52,384 nucleotides of DNA, taken from positions 67,899 to 120,282 of the forward strand of contig NZ_LMPO01000010.1 in NCBI RefSeq assembly GCF_001424385.1. The letters are read 5' to 3'. The notes beneath the pieces were generated by a model. The model had not been told where the DNA came from. It saw only the letters and a list, made by a program, of their open reading frames with translations, and did not search any database. Positions within the stretch are counted from its first letter, which is position 1. The number at the start of each line of letters is the position of its first letter. Source of the DNA: Curtobacterium sp. Leaf183 (lineage in GTDB: Bacteria > Actinomycetota > Actinomycetes > Actinomycetales > Microbacteriaceae). Shown piece by piece: positions 7,661-15,918 of this stretch. The position numbers and the translations under genes are program-made.

Positions 7661-8386
7661 ATGTCCACCGTCCCCCTCGTGTCCTCCGCCTCGCTCGTCT
7701 TCGTCGCGATCCTCGTGGGCGCCGTGCTCCCGTTCGTCCCCGTGGTCGGACGGGTGGCCCGGATCGCCGCGACGATCGCGCACGAGGTCGGGCACGCGGT
7801 CGTCGTCGTGCCCTTCGGTGGGCAGATCCGCCGCATCGACCTGCGCCCGGACGGCTCCGGCGAGGCCTGGGTCCAGCTCGGCGGCGTGCCGCACAGCATC
7901 CGCTGGCTCGTCCGCGTCCTCAACCTGTACGCGGGCTACAGCGCACCGCTGTGGGCCGGGGCGCTGCTGCTGACGGGGGTGCTGCACGGCTCGCGGTGGC
8001 TCCCGGTCGCTGTGCTCGGCGTGATCGGGGTGATCGCACTGCTGTTCGTCCGGAACTGGTTCGGGCTGCTCGTGGTCGTCGGCTTCGACGCGCTGGCGCT
8101 CTGGGTCGCCCTCCGACCGTCCGAGGTGACGGTGCTCGTCGTCGCCGCGGTCGGCGCGCTCTTCGTCGTCGACGGTCTCCGCTCAGTGGTCCAGGTCGCA
8201 CGCTGGCTCCTCACCGGCGCCCGCGTGCAGACGGACTTCCACATCGCGGCTGCCGAGATGCGCCTGCCTGCTGCCGTGTGGTTCGTGCTCTTCGTCGTCG
8301 TCAACGGCGTGGCGGTGTGGTTCGCGCGCGGCCCGCTGCTCGGTGTGTGGGACACGATCGCCGCCGGTGTCCGAGGGCTGTTCTGA
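7661..8386 (+). CDS. M50-like membrane metallopeptidase
   Basis: A 241-residue integral membrane protein with the zinc-protease motif HEVGH at 41-45. The motif sits inside or next to a hydrophobic segment, as expected of M50B-like proteins. About six hydrophobic segments follow. The NLYAGYSAPLWAGALL region near 88-103 resembles the conserved Gly-Tyr and Pro region of this family. M50 proteins cleave substrates in or near the membrane, but many M50B-like members have no known substrate. ATG at 7661 is chosen because it opens the first membrane segment. The Nudix gene starts one base after its stop, so the two are probably co-transcribed. Confidence 0.75.
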   Translation: MSTVPLVSSASLVFVAILVGAVLPFVPVVGRVARIAATIAHEVGHAVVVVPFGGQIRRIDLRPDGSGEAWVQLGGVPHSIRWLVRVLNLYAGYSAPLWAGALLLTGVLHGSRWLPVAVLGVIGVIALLFVRNWFGLLVVVGFDALALWVALRPSEVTVLVVAAVGALFVVDGLRSVVQVARWLLTGARVQTDFHIAAAEMRLPAAVWFVLFVVVNGVAVWFARGPLLGVWDTIAAGVRGLF

Positions 8387-8387
8387 C

Positions 8388-8927
8388 GTGGACGCGACCG
8401 ACGTCCTCGCCGAGCTCGCCGACGCACCGGCAGGGCCACGCCGCGACCGGTACACCGCCTTCGTGCACCGAGCGGGAGACGCGGCGCTGTGGCGGACGGG
8501 TGGCCCCGAGCACCTGACCGCGTCGTGCTTCGTGCTCTCGCCCGACCTGACGCACGTGCTGCTCTGCCACCACCGCAAGGGCGGCTTCTGGGTGCAGTTC
8601 GGCGGGCACCTCGAGCCCGGGGACCGCTCGCTCACCGAAGCAGCACGCCGCGAGGCCCGCGAGGAGTCCGGCATCGCCGACCTGCACCTGGCGTCCGAAC
8701 AGATCGTCGACCTCGACCGCCACGACCTGCACGGCGGGTTCTCCTGCGCCGCGCACTGGGACGTCGGCTTCGTCGCGATCGTCCCCCGCGGCACCGCGAC
8801 CGCCGTCAGCGACGAGAGCAACGACGTCCGCTGGTTCCCGGTGGACGAGCTCCCCGACACCCTGCCCGACGGCTTCGCACAGCGCCTCGACGGCGTCCTG
8901 GTCGCGGCCCGGGACGAGCATCGCTGA
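8388..8927 (+). CDS. Nudix hydrolase
   Basis: A 179-residue Nudix-fold protein. The Nudix box reads GHLEPGD, then seven residues, then REAREESGI at about 69-92. It matches G-x5-E-x7-R-E-U-x-E-E-x-G-U except that Asp replaces the first Glu. The acidic cluster REAREE that binds metal is intact. Nudix enzymes hydrolyse nucleoside diphosphate-linked compounds, and the substrate is not evident here. GTG at 8388 is chosen because it follows the M50-like gene by one base and fits the fold's N-terminus. Nothing gene-like follows until 9280. Confidence 0.8.
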   Translation: MDATDVLAELADAPAGPRRDRYTAFVHRAGDAALWRTGGPEHLTASCFVLSPDLTHVLLCHHRKGGFWVQFGGHLEPGDRSLTEAARREAREESGIADLHLASEQIVDLDRHDLHGGFSCAAHWDVGFVAIVPRGTATAVSDESNDVRWFPVDELPDTLPDGFAQRLDGVLVAARDEHR

Positions 8928-8958
8928 CGCGACCCGGCCGTAGGGGCGGGATCGCGGA

Positions 8959-9046
<88 letters not shown>

Positions 9047-9179
9047 CCGAGTCGGACCATGCTCCGGCGCTGGGTCGGGGTCGTCACGGCCGCTCCTGAC
9101 GAATGCGGTTCACGGTCGCCGGAGATCGTCGACCGGATTCGTCACGGCGCGCGACGAACCTGCCCGCGCCCCGACCACT

Positions 9180-9193
9180 GCCGATCGATCGGC
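9180..9193. promoter_or_regulatory. 14-bp palindrome upstream of the MetY-type gene
   Basis: GCCGATCGATCGGC is a perfect palindrome about 86 bases before the start at 9280. An inverted pair TGACGAAT (9098-9105) and ATTCGTCA (9137-9144) lies farther upstream. Either could be an operator for a sulfur-responsive regulator, but no match to a known box is claimed. Confidence 0.3.
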
Positions 9194-9279
9194 CGGGTCG
9201 CGACGTAACCGGAGGCCGCAATGGAGCCGGCACGCGGCGAACGCTGCGAGAGTGACGACACGTCTACCGGAGGTGCGCC

Positions 9280-10659
9280 ATGTCGAACGACGACCACGGC
9301 TTCGCGACCGAGCAGGTCCACGGCGGGTTCATGCCCGACGCGGGCCACGGTGCCCGGGTCCCCGCGATCCACATGTCGTCCGGCTTCCTGTTCGACGACT
9401 TCGACCAGGCGCGTGACCGCTTCGCCGGGACCGACGACGGCTACACGTACACCCGGCTCGGCAACCCCACGAACGCCGACGTCGAGCGCCGGATCGCGCT
9501 GCTCGAACGCGGCGCCGAGGCCATCCTCGTGTCCAGTGGGCAGGCGGCGGCGACCGTCGCGTTCCTCGGGCTGCTGCAGGCAGGTGACCACGTCGTCAGC
9601 GCGCAGAGCATCTACGAGGGCACGCGTGGCCTGCTGCTGCAGAACCTGGGCCGGCTCGGCATCGAGGTCGACTTCGTCGCCGACGCCCGCGACCTCGACG
9701 CCTGGGCAGCGGCGGTCCGCCCGAACACCAAGCTCTTCTTCGCCGAGACGATCCCCAACCCGAAGAACGACGTCCTCGACATCGCGGGCGTGGCCTCGGC
9801 TGCGCACCGGGCCGGCGTGCCCCTCGTCGTCGACAACACCCTCGCCACGCCGTACCTGGTCCGTCCGGTCGAGCACGGCGCCGACATCGTGATCCACTCG
9901 GCGTCGAAGTTCCTCTCCGGCCACGGTTCCGGGCTCGGCGGGGTCGTCGTCGACGGCGGCACGTTCGACTGGTCGGCATCGCCCGAACGCTGGACGCACC
10001 TGACCACCCCGGAGCGCTCCCTCGGCGGGCAGAGCTACGTCGAGCGGTACGGCGCCCGTGCCTACGTCGTCTTCGCGCGCGACGTCATCAGCTCCCGGAT
10101 CGGTCCGACGCCCTCGCCGTTCAACGCGTTCCTGCTCCGCCAGGGCATCGAGACCCTGAGCCTGCGGGTCGAGCGGCACAGCGCGAACGCGCTGGCCGTC
10201 GCGACGTTCCTCGAGCAGCAGCCGGAGGTGACGAGCGTCGACCACGCGGGTCTGGCCTCCAGTCCGTTCCACGACCTCGCCGAGCGCTACCTGCCCCGGG
10301 GAGCCGGGTCCGTGTTCGCGTTCACGCTCGCCGGCGGCGAGGCCGCCGCTCGGACGTTCATCGACGCGGTCCAGCTGTTCAGCCGGATGACCCACCTGGG
10401 CGACGTCCGGTCGCTCATCCTGCACCCGGCGACGACGACGCACGCCGGGCGGACGCCCGCCGAGCGCACCGCGCAGGGCATCGACGACGGACTGATCCGG
10501 CTGTCCGTGGGGATCGAGGACGTGGCCGACCTGCTCCGCGACCTGGGTCGCGGCTTCGCAGCGCTGCGCGGACAGCAGACGCCGGTCGACGCCGACACGG
10601 AGCGCACGGCACTCGAGCACGCGGTCCCCGGGCAGCACGTGATCGCGGAGGAGGTCTGA
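9280..10659 (+). CDS. O-acetylhomoserine sulfhydrylase-type PLP enzyme
   Basis: A 459-residue enzyme of the Cys/Met metabolism PLP family (fold type I). The PLP-binding lysine is K210 in HSASKFLSGHG. TYTRLGNPTN near 60, SSGQAAATVAF near 88 and VVDNTLATPYL near 187 are typical MetY and Cgs motifs. The length and the Arg-rich C-terminal half favour O-acetyl-L-homoserine aminocarboxypropyltransferase, which joins O-acetylhomoserine to sulfide or methanethiol. A strong GGAGG lies 9 bases before ATG. The flavin monooxygenase gene starts 2 bases after the stop, so the pair forms an operon. Cystathionine gamma-synthase or gamma-lyase activity cannot be excluded. Confidence 0.85.
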   Translation: MSNDDHGFATEQVHGGFMPDAGHGARVPAIHMSSGFLFDDFDQARDRFAGTDDGYTYTRLGNPTNADVERRIALLERGAEAILVSSGQAAATVAFLGLLQAGDHVVSAQSIYEGTRGLLLQNLGRLGIEVDFVADARDLDAWAAAVRPNTKLFFAETIPNPKNDVLDIAGVASAAHRAGVPLVVDNTLATPYLVRPVEHGADIVIHSASKFLSGHGSGLGGVVVDGGTFDWSASPERWTHLTTPERSLGGQSYVERYGARAYVVFARDVISSRIGPTPSPFNAFLLRQGIETLSLRVERHSANALAVATFLEQQPEVTSVDHAGLASSPFHDLAERYLPRGAGSVFAFTLAGGEAAARTFIDAVQLFSRMTHLGDVRSLILHPATTTHAGRTPAERTAQGIDDGLIRLSVGIEDVADLLRDLGRGFAALRGQQTPVDADTERTALEHAVPGQHVIAEEV

Positions 10660-10661
10660 CG

Positions 10662-11969
10662 ATGGCCGACCTGCAGCACTTCGGGTACTTCTTCTCGCGT
10701 GGGTTCGGCCCGCAGGCGTGGGGCCGGTCCGACTGGGACTGGGGCCACGACTGGACCAAGCCGGACCTCTACCAGCAATCGGTCCGGGCACTCGAGCAGG
10801 CCGGCATGGACCTGGTGATCGCCGAGGACGCGATCTCGCTCGGGAACCCGTCGACGCTCGACCTGCGCATCCGCCAGGCGTACGGCGGGCCGAAGCACGA
10901 CCCGCTGCTGCTCGCGCCCTACCTGTTCGCCGCGACCAGCCACATCGGCATCGCGCCGACCGTGAACGCCGGGATCACCCCGCCGTACCTGGCCGCCCGG
11001 CAGTTCGCCACGCTCGCGCACCTGTCGTCCGAGCGCCTGGGGATCAACGTCGTCACCGACGTGGGCAGCGCCCGGCACGCAGGGCTGCCGCCGCTCCCCC
11101 ACGACCAGGCCTACGACCGCGCCGAGGAGTGGATCACCCTGCTGCGGCGGCTCTGGCGCTCGTGGGGCTCCGACGGGTACGTCGGGTCACGCCCCGACTG
11201 GCACTTCGCCGCCGGTGACGCGCTCGACGCGTTCCACCACGAGGGCGCGTACTTCACGGCGGACGGCCCGCTCAACGCCCTGCCGCTCGACAGCGACCCG
11301 GTCGTGGTCTCCCCGGGAGGCTCGGGTCGCGGGCTCGGGTTCGCCGGGACCCACTCGGACGTGCAGCTCGCCCTCGCACCGCTGTCGGCATCCGCCGTGT
11401 CGGAGTACCGGGGCCGGGTGCTCGCCGCGGCCGCCGACGCCGGTCGTGCCGCGTCGGACCTGCGCATCCTGTTCGTGCTCAAGCCCGAGATCACCGTCTC
11501 CGCGGACGAGGCCGACCGGATCGTCTCGGCCTCGACGCACCCGTCCGACGAGGACCTGCGCACCGCCGCGATCGCGTGGTCGAGCGACTCCGAGACCGAC
11601 CTGCTCGCGCTCGACCTCGACGCTCCCGTACCGGACGGCACGTTCGGCGACCACGTCTCCGCGGGCACGATCCGCGGGCTGCTCGGCGACACCCCGGACG
11701 CGCCGCTCCGCGAGCTCCTCACGCGCAAGGCCCGCAAGGGACGGGTCGCATCGCGCCAGGGGTTCGTCGGCACCGCGGGCGAGTTCGCCGACTTCATCGA
11801 GGAGCTCGGGGCGGACGCCGACAACGACGGGATCATCTTCTCCGGCGACCTGCACCCCGCATCGGTGTACCGGATGTTCGGCGACCTGGTGCCGGTGCTG
11901 CGGCAGCGCGGGCTGCTGCGGCGCGAGTACGGCGCGGGCGGGATCCGCGGCAACCTGTTCGACTTCTGA
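10662..11969 (+). CDS. NtaA/SnaA/DszA-type flavin-dependent monooxygenase
   Basis: A 435-residue luciferase-like (LLM) monooxygenase with the TIM-barrel pattern of the NtaA/SnaA/DszA/SfnG group. It has an aromatic N-terminus, LVIAEDAISLG near 47, APTVNAGITPPYLAARQFAT near 98 and SSERLGINVVTDVGSARHAG near 121. VVSPGGSGRGLGFAGTHSD near 213 is the FMN phosphate region. Members use reduced flavin and oxygen to cleave C-S or C-N bonds in sulfonates, sulfones or chelators. It is two bases behind a MetY-type gene and its start overlaps the reach of that gene's GGAGG, which suggests sulfur salvage. The flavin reductase partner is not in the window. A 50-bp palindrome terminates the unit. Confidence 0.85.
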   Translation: MADLQHFGYFFSRGFGPQAWGRSDWDWGHDWTKPDLYQQSVRALEQAGMDLVIAEDAISLGNPSTLDLRIRQAYGGPKHDPLLLAPYLFAATSHIGIAPTVNAGITPPYLAARQFATLAHLSSERLGINVVTDVGSARHAGLPPLPHDQAYDRAEEWITLLRRLWRSWGSDGYVGSRPDWHFAAGDALDAFHHEGAYFTADGPLNALPLDSDPVVVSPGGSGRGLGFAGTHSDVQLALAPLSASAVSEYRGRVLAAAADAGRAASDLRILFVLKPEITVSADEADRIVSASTHPSDEDLRTAAIAWSSDSETDLLALDLDAPVPDGTFGDHVSAGTIRGLLGDTPDAPLRELLTRKARKGRVASRQGFVGTAGEFADFIEELGADADNDGIIFSGDLHPASVYRMFGDLVPVLRQRGLLRREYGAGGIRGNLFDF

Positions 11970-11978
11970 CGTGCCCCA

Positions 11979-12028
11979 CGACGGACGGGAGGCCCGGTGC
12001 CAGCTGGCACCGGGCCTCCCGTCCGTCG
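11979..12028. terminator. Perfect 50-bp palindrome, bidirectional terminator
   Basis: Twenty-five-base arms pair without mismatch around an AGCT centre. It lies between the convergent monooxygenase gene (+) and APC permease gene (-). Its inner 32 bp are identical to the terminator at 5383-5414. It serves both strands. Confidence 0.9.
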
Positions 12029-12043
12029 TCTGCCGCGTCGCGG

Positions 12044-12089
12044 CAGTGGCGCAGCGCGTCCGTGACGCAGCGCCCCGTAACGCAGCGCG
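12044..12089. repeat. Degenerate short tandem repeat near the permease gene end
   Basis: About three imperfect 15-16 bp units with the core GACGCAGCGC run from about 12044 to the stop codon of the permease gene. The units differ at several positions. It lies just outside the terminator palindrome. Confidence 0.4.
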
Positions 12090-13757
12090 TCAGTGGCGCA
12101 CCGGCTCCATGACGGCAGTCTCCTCGACGTCGCGCACGTCTGCGGCGGTCCGCAGGATCTCCTCGCGCGGCGAGGCCGAGTTGACGGCCCAGTAGTAGAT
12201 CACGAGGGAGAACACCGCGACCACGACGATGTCGATCCACAGCGGGAACACCGGGTGCGTCAGCGGACCGAAGTCGCTCAGGAACACGATGAGCCCCATG
12301 CCGACCAGGTAGGGCAGCAGCCACTGCGCCGCCTTCCAGTCCCACCGGGGTCGGACGCTCGAAGCGCCGCGGAACACGTTGTTCAGGATGATGACGACCG
12401 CGCCCAGCAGGATCGCGATGCCGAGCTTCCAGTCGGTGTCCCACCCGGTCCACAGGATGATCAGGTTGGCGATGACGAACGCGATCGGCGACAGCACGGA
12501 CGCGATCGGCATGCGGTAGGGACGCTCGACCTCGGGGATGCGCTTGCGGAAGGCGCCGAGGGCGAGCGGCGCCCCGGCGTACATGAGCACAGAGGCACTG
12601 GTGATCAGGCTGACGAGCCCCTGCCACGACGGGAACGGAGCGAAGCAGGCGCAGCCCACGACGAACGCGGTGACCAGCCCGACCCACGGCACACCGGCCT
12701 TGGTCGTCCACTCGAACGCCTTCGGGAAGTACCCGTTCCGGCTCAGCCCGTACGAGATGCGGGTGGTCGCCGTGACGTAGATGAGACCGGTCCCCGCGGG
12801 CGAGATGATCGCGTCGATGAAGATCACCACCGCGAGCCAGGTGATGCCGGCCGCCATGGCGATGTCGGCGAAGGGGCCGCTGTACTTCGTGAAGTCCGCC
12901 GTCGCCCACGAGCCCTGGACGACCTCGGAGCGGAGCGCACCGAGGAACACGATCTGCAGCAGCAGGTAGATGACGAGGCCGATGAGCACGGAACCGATCA
13001 CCGCGCGCGGGATGTCACGCTTCGGGTTCTTCGCCTCGCCGGCCAGCTGGTCCGCCTGTTCGAAGCCGAGGAACGCGAAGATGATGCCCGACGTCGAGAC
13101 CGCCGCCAGGATGCCCTTCGCTCCCTCGGGCATGAAGCCGTTCGCCGCGGTGAAGTTCTCGCCGTGGAAGCCGCTGAACGCCAGCACGAGGATCACCAGC
13201 AGCGGGATGAACACCTTCCACCAGGTCGCCGCGGAGTTCGTGTTCGCGAGGATGCGGACGCTCAGCAGGTTGACGACCGTGACGACGGCCATCAGCAGGA
13301 CCGCGACCGCGATGCCCGAGCCGGTCAGCAGCTGCTGGGTCTCACCGTCCACCGTTGTCGTGTGCAACCAGGGGTGCGCGAACTGCCAGTGCTGCGCGTA
13401 CTTGATCATCGCCTCGACCTCGATCGGCGCGACCGTGACGGACTGCAGCCACGAGAACCAGCCGAACGAGGCGCCCGCGATGCCGCCGAACGCGATGTGC
13501 GGGAAACGGGCCGTGCCGCCGGCGATCGGGAACATGCCGCCGAGCTCGGCGTGCACGAGTGCCAGCACCAGCACCGCGACGCCGCCGATCACCCACGAGA
13601 TGATCGCCGCGGGTCCGGCGGTCTTGAGCGCCTCCTGCGAGCCGAACAGCCAGCCGGAACCGATGATCGAGCCGGTCGAGGCCCAGATGAGGCCGATGAA
13701 GCCGACGTTGCGCTTCAGCCCGGAATCGGGCAGCGCCTGGGTGGTCGTGGTTGCCAC
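12090..13757 (-). CDS. APC superfamily amino acid permease
   Basis: A 555-residue amino acid-polyamine-organocation transporter with about 12-14 hydrophobic segments. The first helix carries the family signature GSIIGSGWLFGSQEA near 31-45, the unwound substrate-binding Gly-rich segment. The second half shows FAFLGFEQADQLAGEAKNP, the usual helix 6 region. The substrate is probably an amino acid, and cation symport is usual. The start is GTG at 13757 because CAGGAGC precedes it at proper spacing. A stable hairpin lies at 13773-13808, just upstream of the ribosome binding site. A bidirectional terminator lies past the stop. Confidence 0.85.
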   Translation of the reverse strand: MATTTTQALPDSGLKRNVGFIGLIWASTGSIIGSGWLFGSQEALKTAGPAAIISWVIGGVAVLVLALVHAELGGMFPIAGGTARFPHIAFGGIAGASFGWFSWLQSVTVAPIEVEAMIKYAQHWQFAHPWLHTTTVDGETQQLLTGSGIAVAVLLMAVVTVVNLLSVRILANTNSAATWWKVFIPLLVILVLAFSGFHGENFTAANGFMPEGAKGILAAVSTSGIIFAFLGFEQADQLAGEAKNPKRDIPRAVIGSVLIGLVIYLLLQIVFLGALRSEVVQGSWATADFTKYSGPFADIAMAAGITWLAVVIFIDAIISPAGTGLIYVTATTRISYGLSRNGYFPKAFEWTTKAGVPWVGLVTAFVVGCACFAPFPSWQGLVSLITSASVLMYAGAPLALGAFRKRIPEVERPYRMPIASVLSPIAFVIANLIILWTGWDTDWKLGIAILLGAVVIILNNVFRGASSVRPRWDWKAAQWLLPYLVGMGLIVFLSDFGPLTHPVFPLWIDIVVVAVFSLVIYYWAVNSASPREEILRTAADVRDVEETAVMEPVRH

Positions 13758-13772
13758 AGTTGCTCCTGTCGA

Positions 13773-13808
13773 GATGACCACGACCCCCTTGCAGGGGTCG
13801 TGGTCATC
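13773..13808 (-). promoter_or_regulatory. 15-bp hairpin in the leader of the permease gene
   Basis: GATGACCACGACCCC at 13773-13787 pairs perfectly with 13794-13808 around a 6-base loop. It lies 16 bases before the permease start. No T-run follows on either strand. It could end transcripts from the lysine-rich-tail gene or act as a 5' leader hairpin near the ribosome binding site. An ATTGTT...AACAAT dyad farther upstream (about 13839-13861) may be an operator. Confidence 0.5.
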
Positions 13809-13883
13809 GACTCTGGCACTGTGCGGCGTTCCCGGACGAATTGTTAACGCAGTGGAAACAATCGTCCTGTATAACCCCTCAGG

Positions 13884-14711
13884 CTACTTCTTCGTGGACT
13901 TCTTCTTCTTGTCGTCCTTGCCCTTGTCCTTCTTCTTGTCGGACTTCTTGTCGGACTTCTTGTCGGACTTCTTGTCGGACTTCTTGTCGGACTTCTTGTC
14001 CTTGCCCTTGCCCTTGCCCTTGCCCTTGCCCTTGCCCTTGCCCTTGACGGACTTGTCGGGTTCCTCGGACTGGTCCGACCGCTCCACGCCGGAGGAGGCG
14101 GGCGCGTCGTCCACGATGCCGTCGACGGGTTCGACCACGACGGCCGACCCGGTGTCCTGCAGCACGTCGACCGGCTGCTCGGTGAGCTCGGAGGCGAGGG
14201 CGTCCTCGACCCGCTCGACCGTCAGCTCGGCGGCGTCCTCGGCGAGCCGTACGAGGGCCTGCGCCGCACGGAGCCGTGTCGTGCTCTTCCGGGCGAGCAC
14301 GTCGGCGCGGGCCCCCTCGAGGAAGGCGCGCAGTGAGCGCTCGGCAACGGAACGACCCCGCGGTGCGGATCGGTCCAGACGGTCGAGCTCACCGGCGACC
14401 CCGGCGACGTCGTCCTCGACGTGCTCGTGCCGCACGGACTCGATCAGCGCAGCCACGGTCGCCGCGGCACGCTCGACGCCGGCGCTGCGCTGATCGAGCA
14501 CGACGAGCATCTCGAACGTCGACCCGTACGACAGGGTCTCCAGCCGGACGGGCTCTGCGCCGCGTCCGCGGACGACCAGGCGGGCATCCGGCGTCGGCAG
14601 CCATGCGACCAGCGCCGCCACCGTCGCGACGGAGCCGACGATGCGCTCGTACTCGGCCAAGCCGACACGTTCCTGCTCTCGCAGCCGGACTCGGATCGCG
14701 ATCTCCTGCAC
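13884..14711 (-). CDS. Uncharacterised protein with lysine-rich repeat tail
   Basis: A 275-residue protein of unknown function. The first 200 residues look soluble and largely helical, rich in Ala, Val, Arg and Glu, without signal or membrane segment. The last 55 residues are almost only Lys, Gly, Ser and Asp: seven KG pairs, five SDKK repeats, then Lys and Asp, ending KKKKSTKK. Such tails bind nucleic acid or acidic polymers, as in some actinobacterial HU and topoisomerase I proteins. Start GTG at 14711 is chosen because GAAGG lies 7 bases upstream; GTG at 14726 is the alternative. The gene follows the tmRNA terminator and precedes the permease gene. Confidence 0.6.
   Translation of the reverse strand: MQEIAIRVRLREQERVGLAEYERIVGSVATVAALVAWLPTPDARLVVRGRGAEPVRLETLSYGSTFEMLVVLDQRSAGVERAAATVAALIESVRHEHVEDDVAGVAGELDRLDRSAPRGRSVAERSLRAFLEGARADVLARKSTTRLRAAQALVRLAEDAAELTVERVEDALASELTEQPVDVLQDTGSAVVVEPVDGIVDDAPASSGVERSDQSEEPDKSVKGKGKGKGKGKGKGKDKKSDKKSDKKSDKKSDKKSDKKKDKGKDDKKKKSTKK
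13939..14046. repeat. Tandem repeats encoding the lysine-rich tail
   Basis: Five exact 12-bp units at 13939-13998 encode SDKK repeats. Seven exact 6-bp CCCTTG units at 14005-14046 encode KG repeats. Unit lengths are multiples of three, so copy changes alter tail length without a frameshift. Confidence 0.95.
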
Positions 14712-14798
14712 GTCGACACCTTCCACTCACGGGTTCCGGACTCGGGCGTGTGCTCGGTCCTGCCCCGGAGCGTAGTCGTCGGGTGTGCACGAACGACG

Positions 14799-14836
14799 AA
14801 TGCCCGGTCGGTGTCCTTCGACACCGACCGGGCATT
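14799..14836 (-). terminator. Terminator of the tmRNA gene
   Basis: Seventeen-base arms at 14799-14815 and 14820-14836 pair perfectly around a 4-base loop. It lies 51 bases past the tmRNA 3' end and before the lysine-rich-tail gene. In the minus-strand RNA the loop is GAAG. Confidence 0.85.
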
Positions 14837-14887
14837 GCCGTCCTGATCACTCAGGCCACGTGTGACAGCAGCTGCGCCGCTCGGCGA

Positions 14888-15265
14888 TGGTGGAGATGGG
14901 GGGAATCGAACCCCCGTCCATCGCTGCAATTCGACGTCTTCTACGGGCGTATCCGGATGAGTCGTTCTGCTCGGCCCCGTCCTTTGCTACCGGCTTCTAG
15001 GACGACGGGCCCAGTCTCAGTGCAAGTCCCCCGCGGCCCTGAGGCGCAACCGTGGAGCAAGTCCCCTGGATGACGCCGGAACTCAGGTTAGGAGACGATC
15101 ACCTGGCCGACGGACTTCATGTGCTGGGCTGCTTACGCAGCGAGAGCGAAGTCAGTGCGCTTGGAATTGGCACTTGTTGTTTTCCACGGATCGTTCACGA
15201 GATGACCGTGGGTCCTCGGCCCGCTTCCCGTCGGCACACAGGCAATGTCGAAACCGATCATCCCC
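14888..15265 (-). ncRNA. ssrA: Transfer-messenger RNA (tmRNA)
   Basis: A 378-nt tmRNA that rescues stalled ribosomes with SmpB. Its 5' end GGGGATG pairs with the 3' end CATCTCC to form the acceptor stem, with one G-U pair, and CCA is encoded at 14888-14890. The 5' part reads GGUUUCGACAUUGCCUGUG, a conserved tmRNA start. The 3' part has the TpsiC arm GGGGGTTCGATTCCCCC. The tag ORF at 15133-15171 encodes ANSKRTDFALAA and a TAA stop, the actinobacterial degradation tag. smpB lies 108 bases upstream on the same strand. A strong terminator follows. The 5' end may be matured by RNase P from a longer precursor. Confidence 0.97.
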
Positions 15266-15373
15266 GTACGGGCCGAGCAGCGAGCCGCTGTCACACTGTG
15301 GAGTTGCGATCACCTGCAGCGCAGGCGGTTGTTCAGTCTATCGGTGATCCGGCGTGGACGCCAGCGGCCCGGG

Positions 15374-15850
15374 CTAGTCGCCCAGGCGGTTCCGGGACCG
15401 CATCGCCCGCTCGGCCTCACGCTTGTCGGTCTTCTCGCGCAGGGCCTGGCGCTTGTCGAACTCACGCTTGCCCTTGGCCACCGCGATCTCGACCTTGGCC
15501 CGACCGTCGTGGAAGTAGATCTTCATCGGCACGAGCGTGTACCCGCCCTGCGCCGTCTTGTGCGAGATCTTCACGATCTCCTGCTTGTGCAGCAGGAGCT
15601 TGCGCTTGCGCCGGGGGGCGTGGTTGTTCCAGGTGCCCTCGGTGTACTCGGGGATGTGCACGGCGTCGAGCCAGGCTTCGCCACCGTCGACGAACGCGTA
15701 GCCGTCGACCAGCGATGCCCGCCCTTCGCGCAGCGACTTGACCTCGGTGCCCGACAGGACCATGCCGGCCTCGTACGTGTCCTCGATCAGGTAGTCGTGA
15801 CGGGCACGACGATTCGTGGCCACGGTCTTCTCGCCGCGTTCCTTCGCCAT
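15374..15850 (-). CDS. smpB: SsrA-binding protein SmpB
   Basis: A 158-residue SmpB, which binds the tRNA-like part of tmRNA and delivers it to stalled ribosomes. Family motifs are [20 protein letters not shown] near 13-32, [10 protein letters not shown], the HIPEYTEG region, the [12 protein letters not shown] stretch and the basic C-terminal tail [20 protein letters not shown] that enters the decoding centre. ATG at 15850 is preceded by GGAAGGGG. It lies directly upstream of the tmRNA gene on the same strand, a pairing often seen. ftsX ends 68 bases before it. Confidence 0.97.
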   Translation of the reverse strand: MAKERGEKTVATNRRARHDYLIEDTYEAGMVLSGTEVKSLREGRASLVDGYAFVDGGEAWLDAVHIPEYTEGTWNNHAPRRKRKLLLHKQEIVKISHKTAQGGYTLVPMKIYFHDGRAKVEIAVAKGKREFDKRQALREKTDKREAERAMRSRNRLGD

Positions 15851-15918
15851 GCGCGTCCCCTTCCGTTGCGTCGCTGCTGATGGGCAGCCCTACAGACTAC
15901 ACCCGCAGCGGCCCGCGG

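Noticed and set aside
9047..9279. SAM riboswitch or cysteine leader peptide before the MetY-type gene
   Set aside because: No SAM riboswitch signature is visible. An ATG at 9221 with a GGAGG opens a frame that runs deep into the gene without an early stop, unlike a leader peptide.
12093..13847. A 584-codon open frame on the plus strand opposite the APC permease
   Set aside because: The permease on the minus strand has membrane helices and family motifs. The plus product is charged and domainless.
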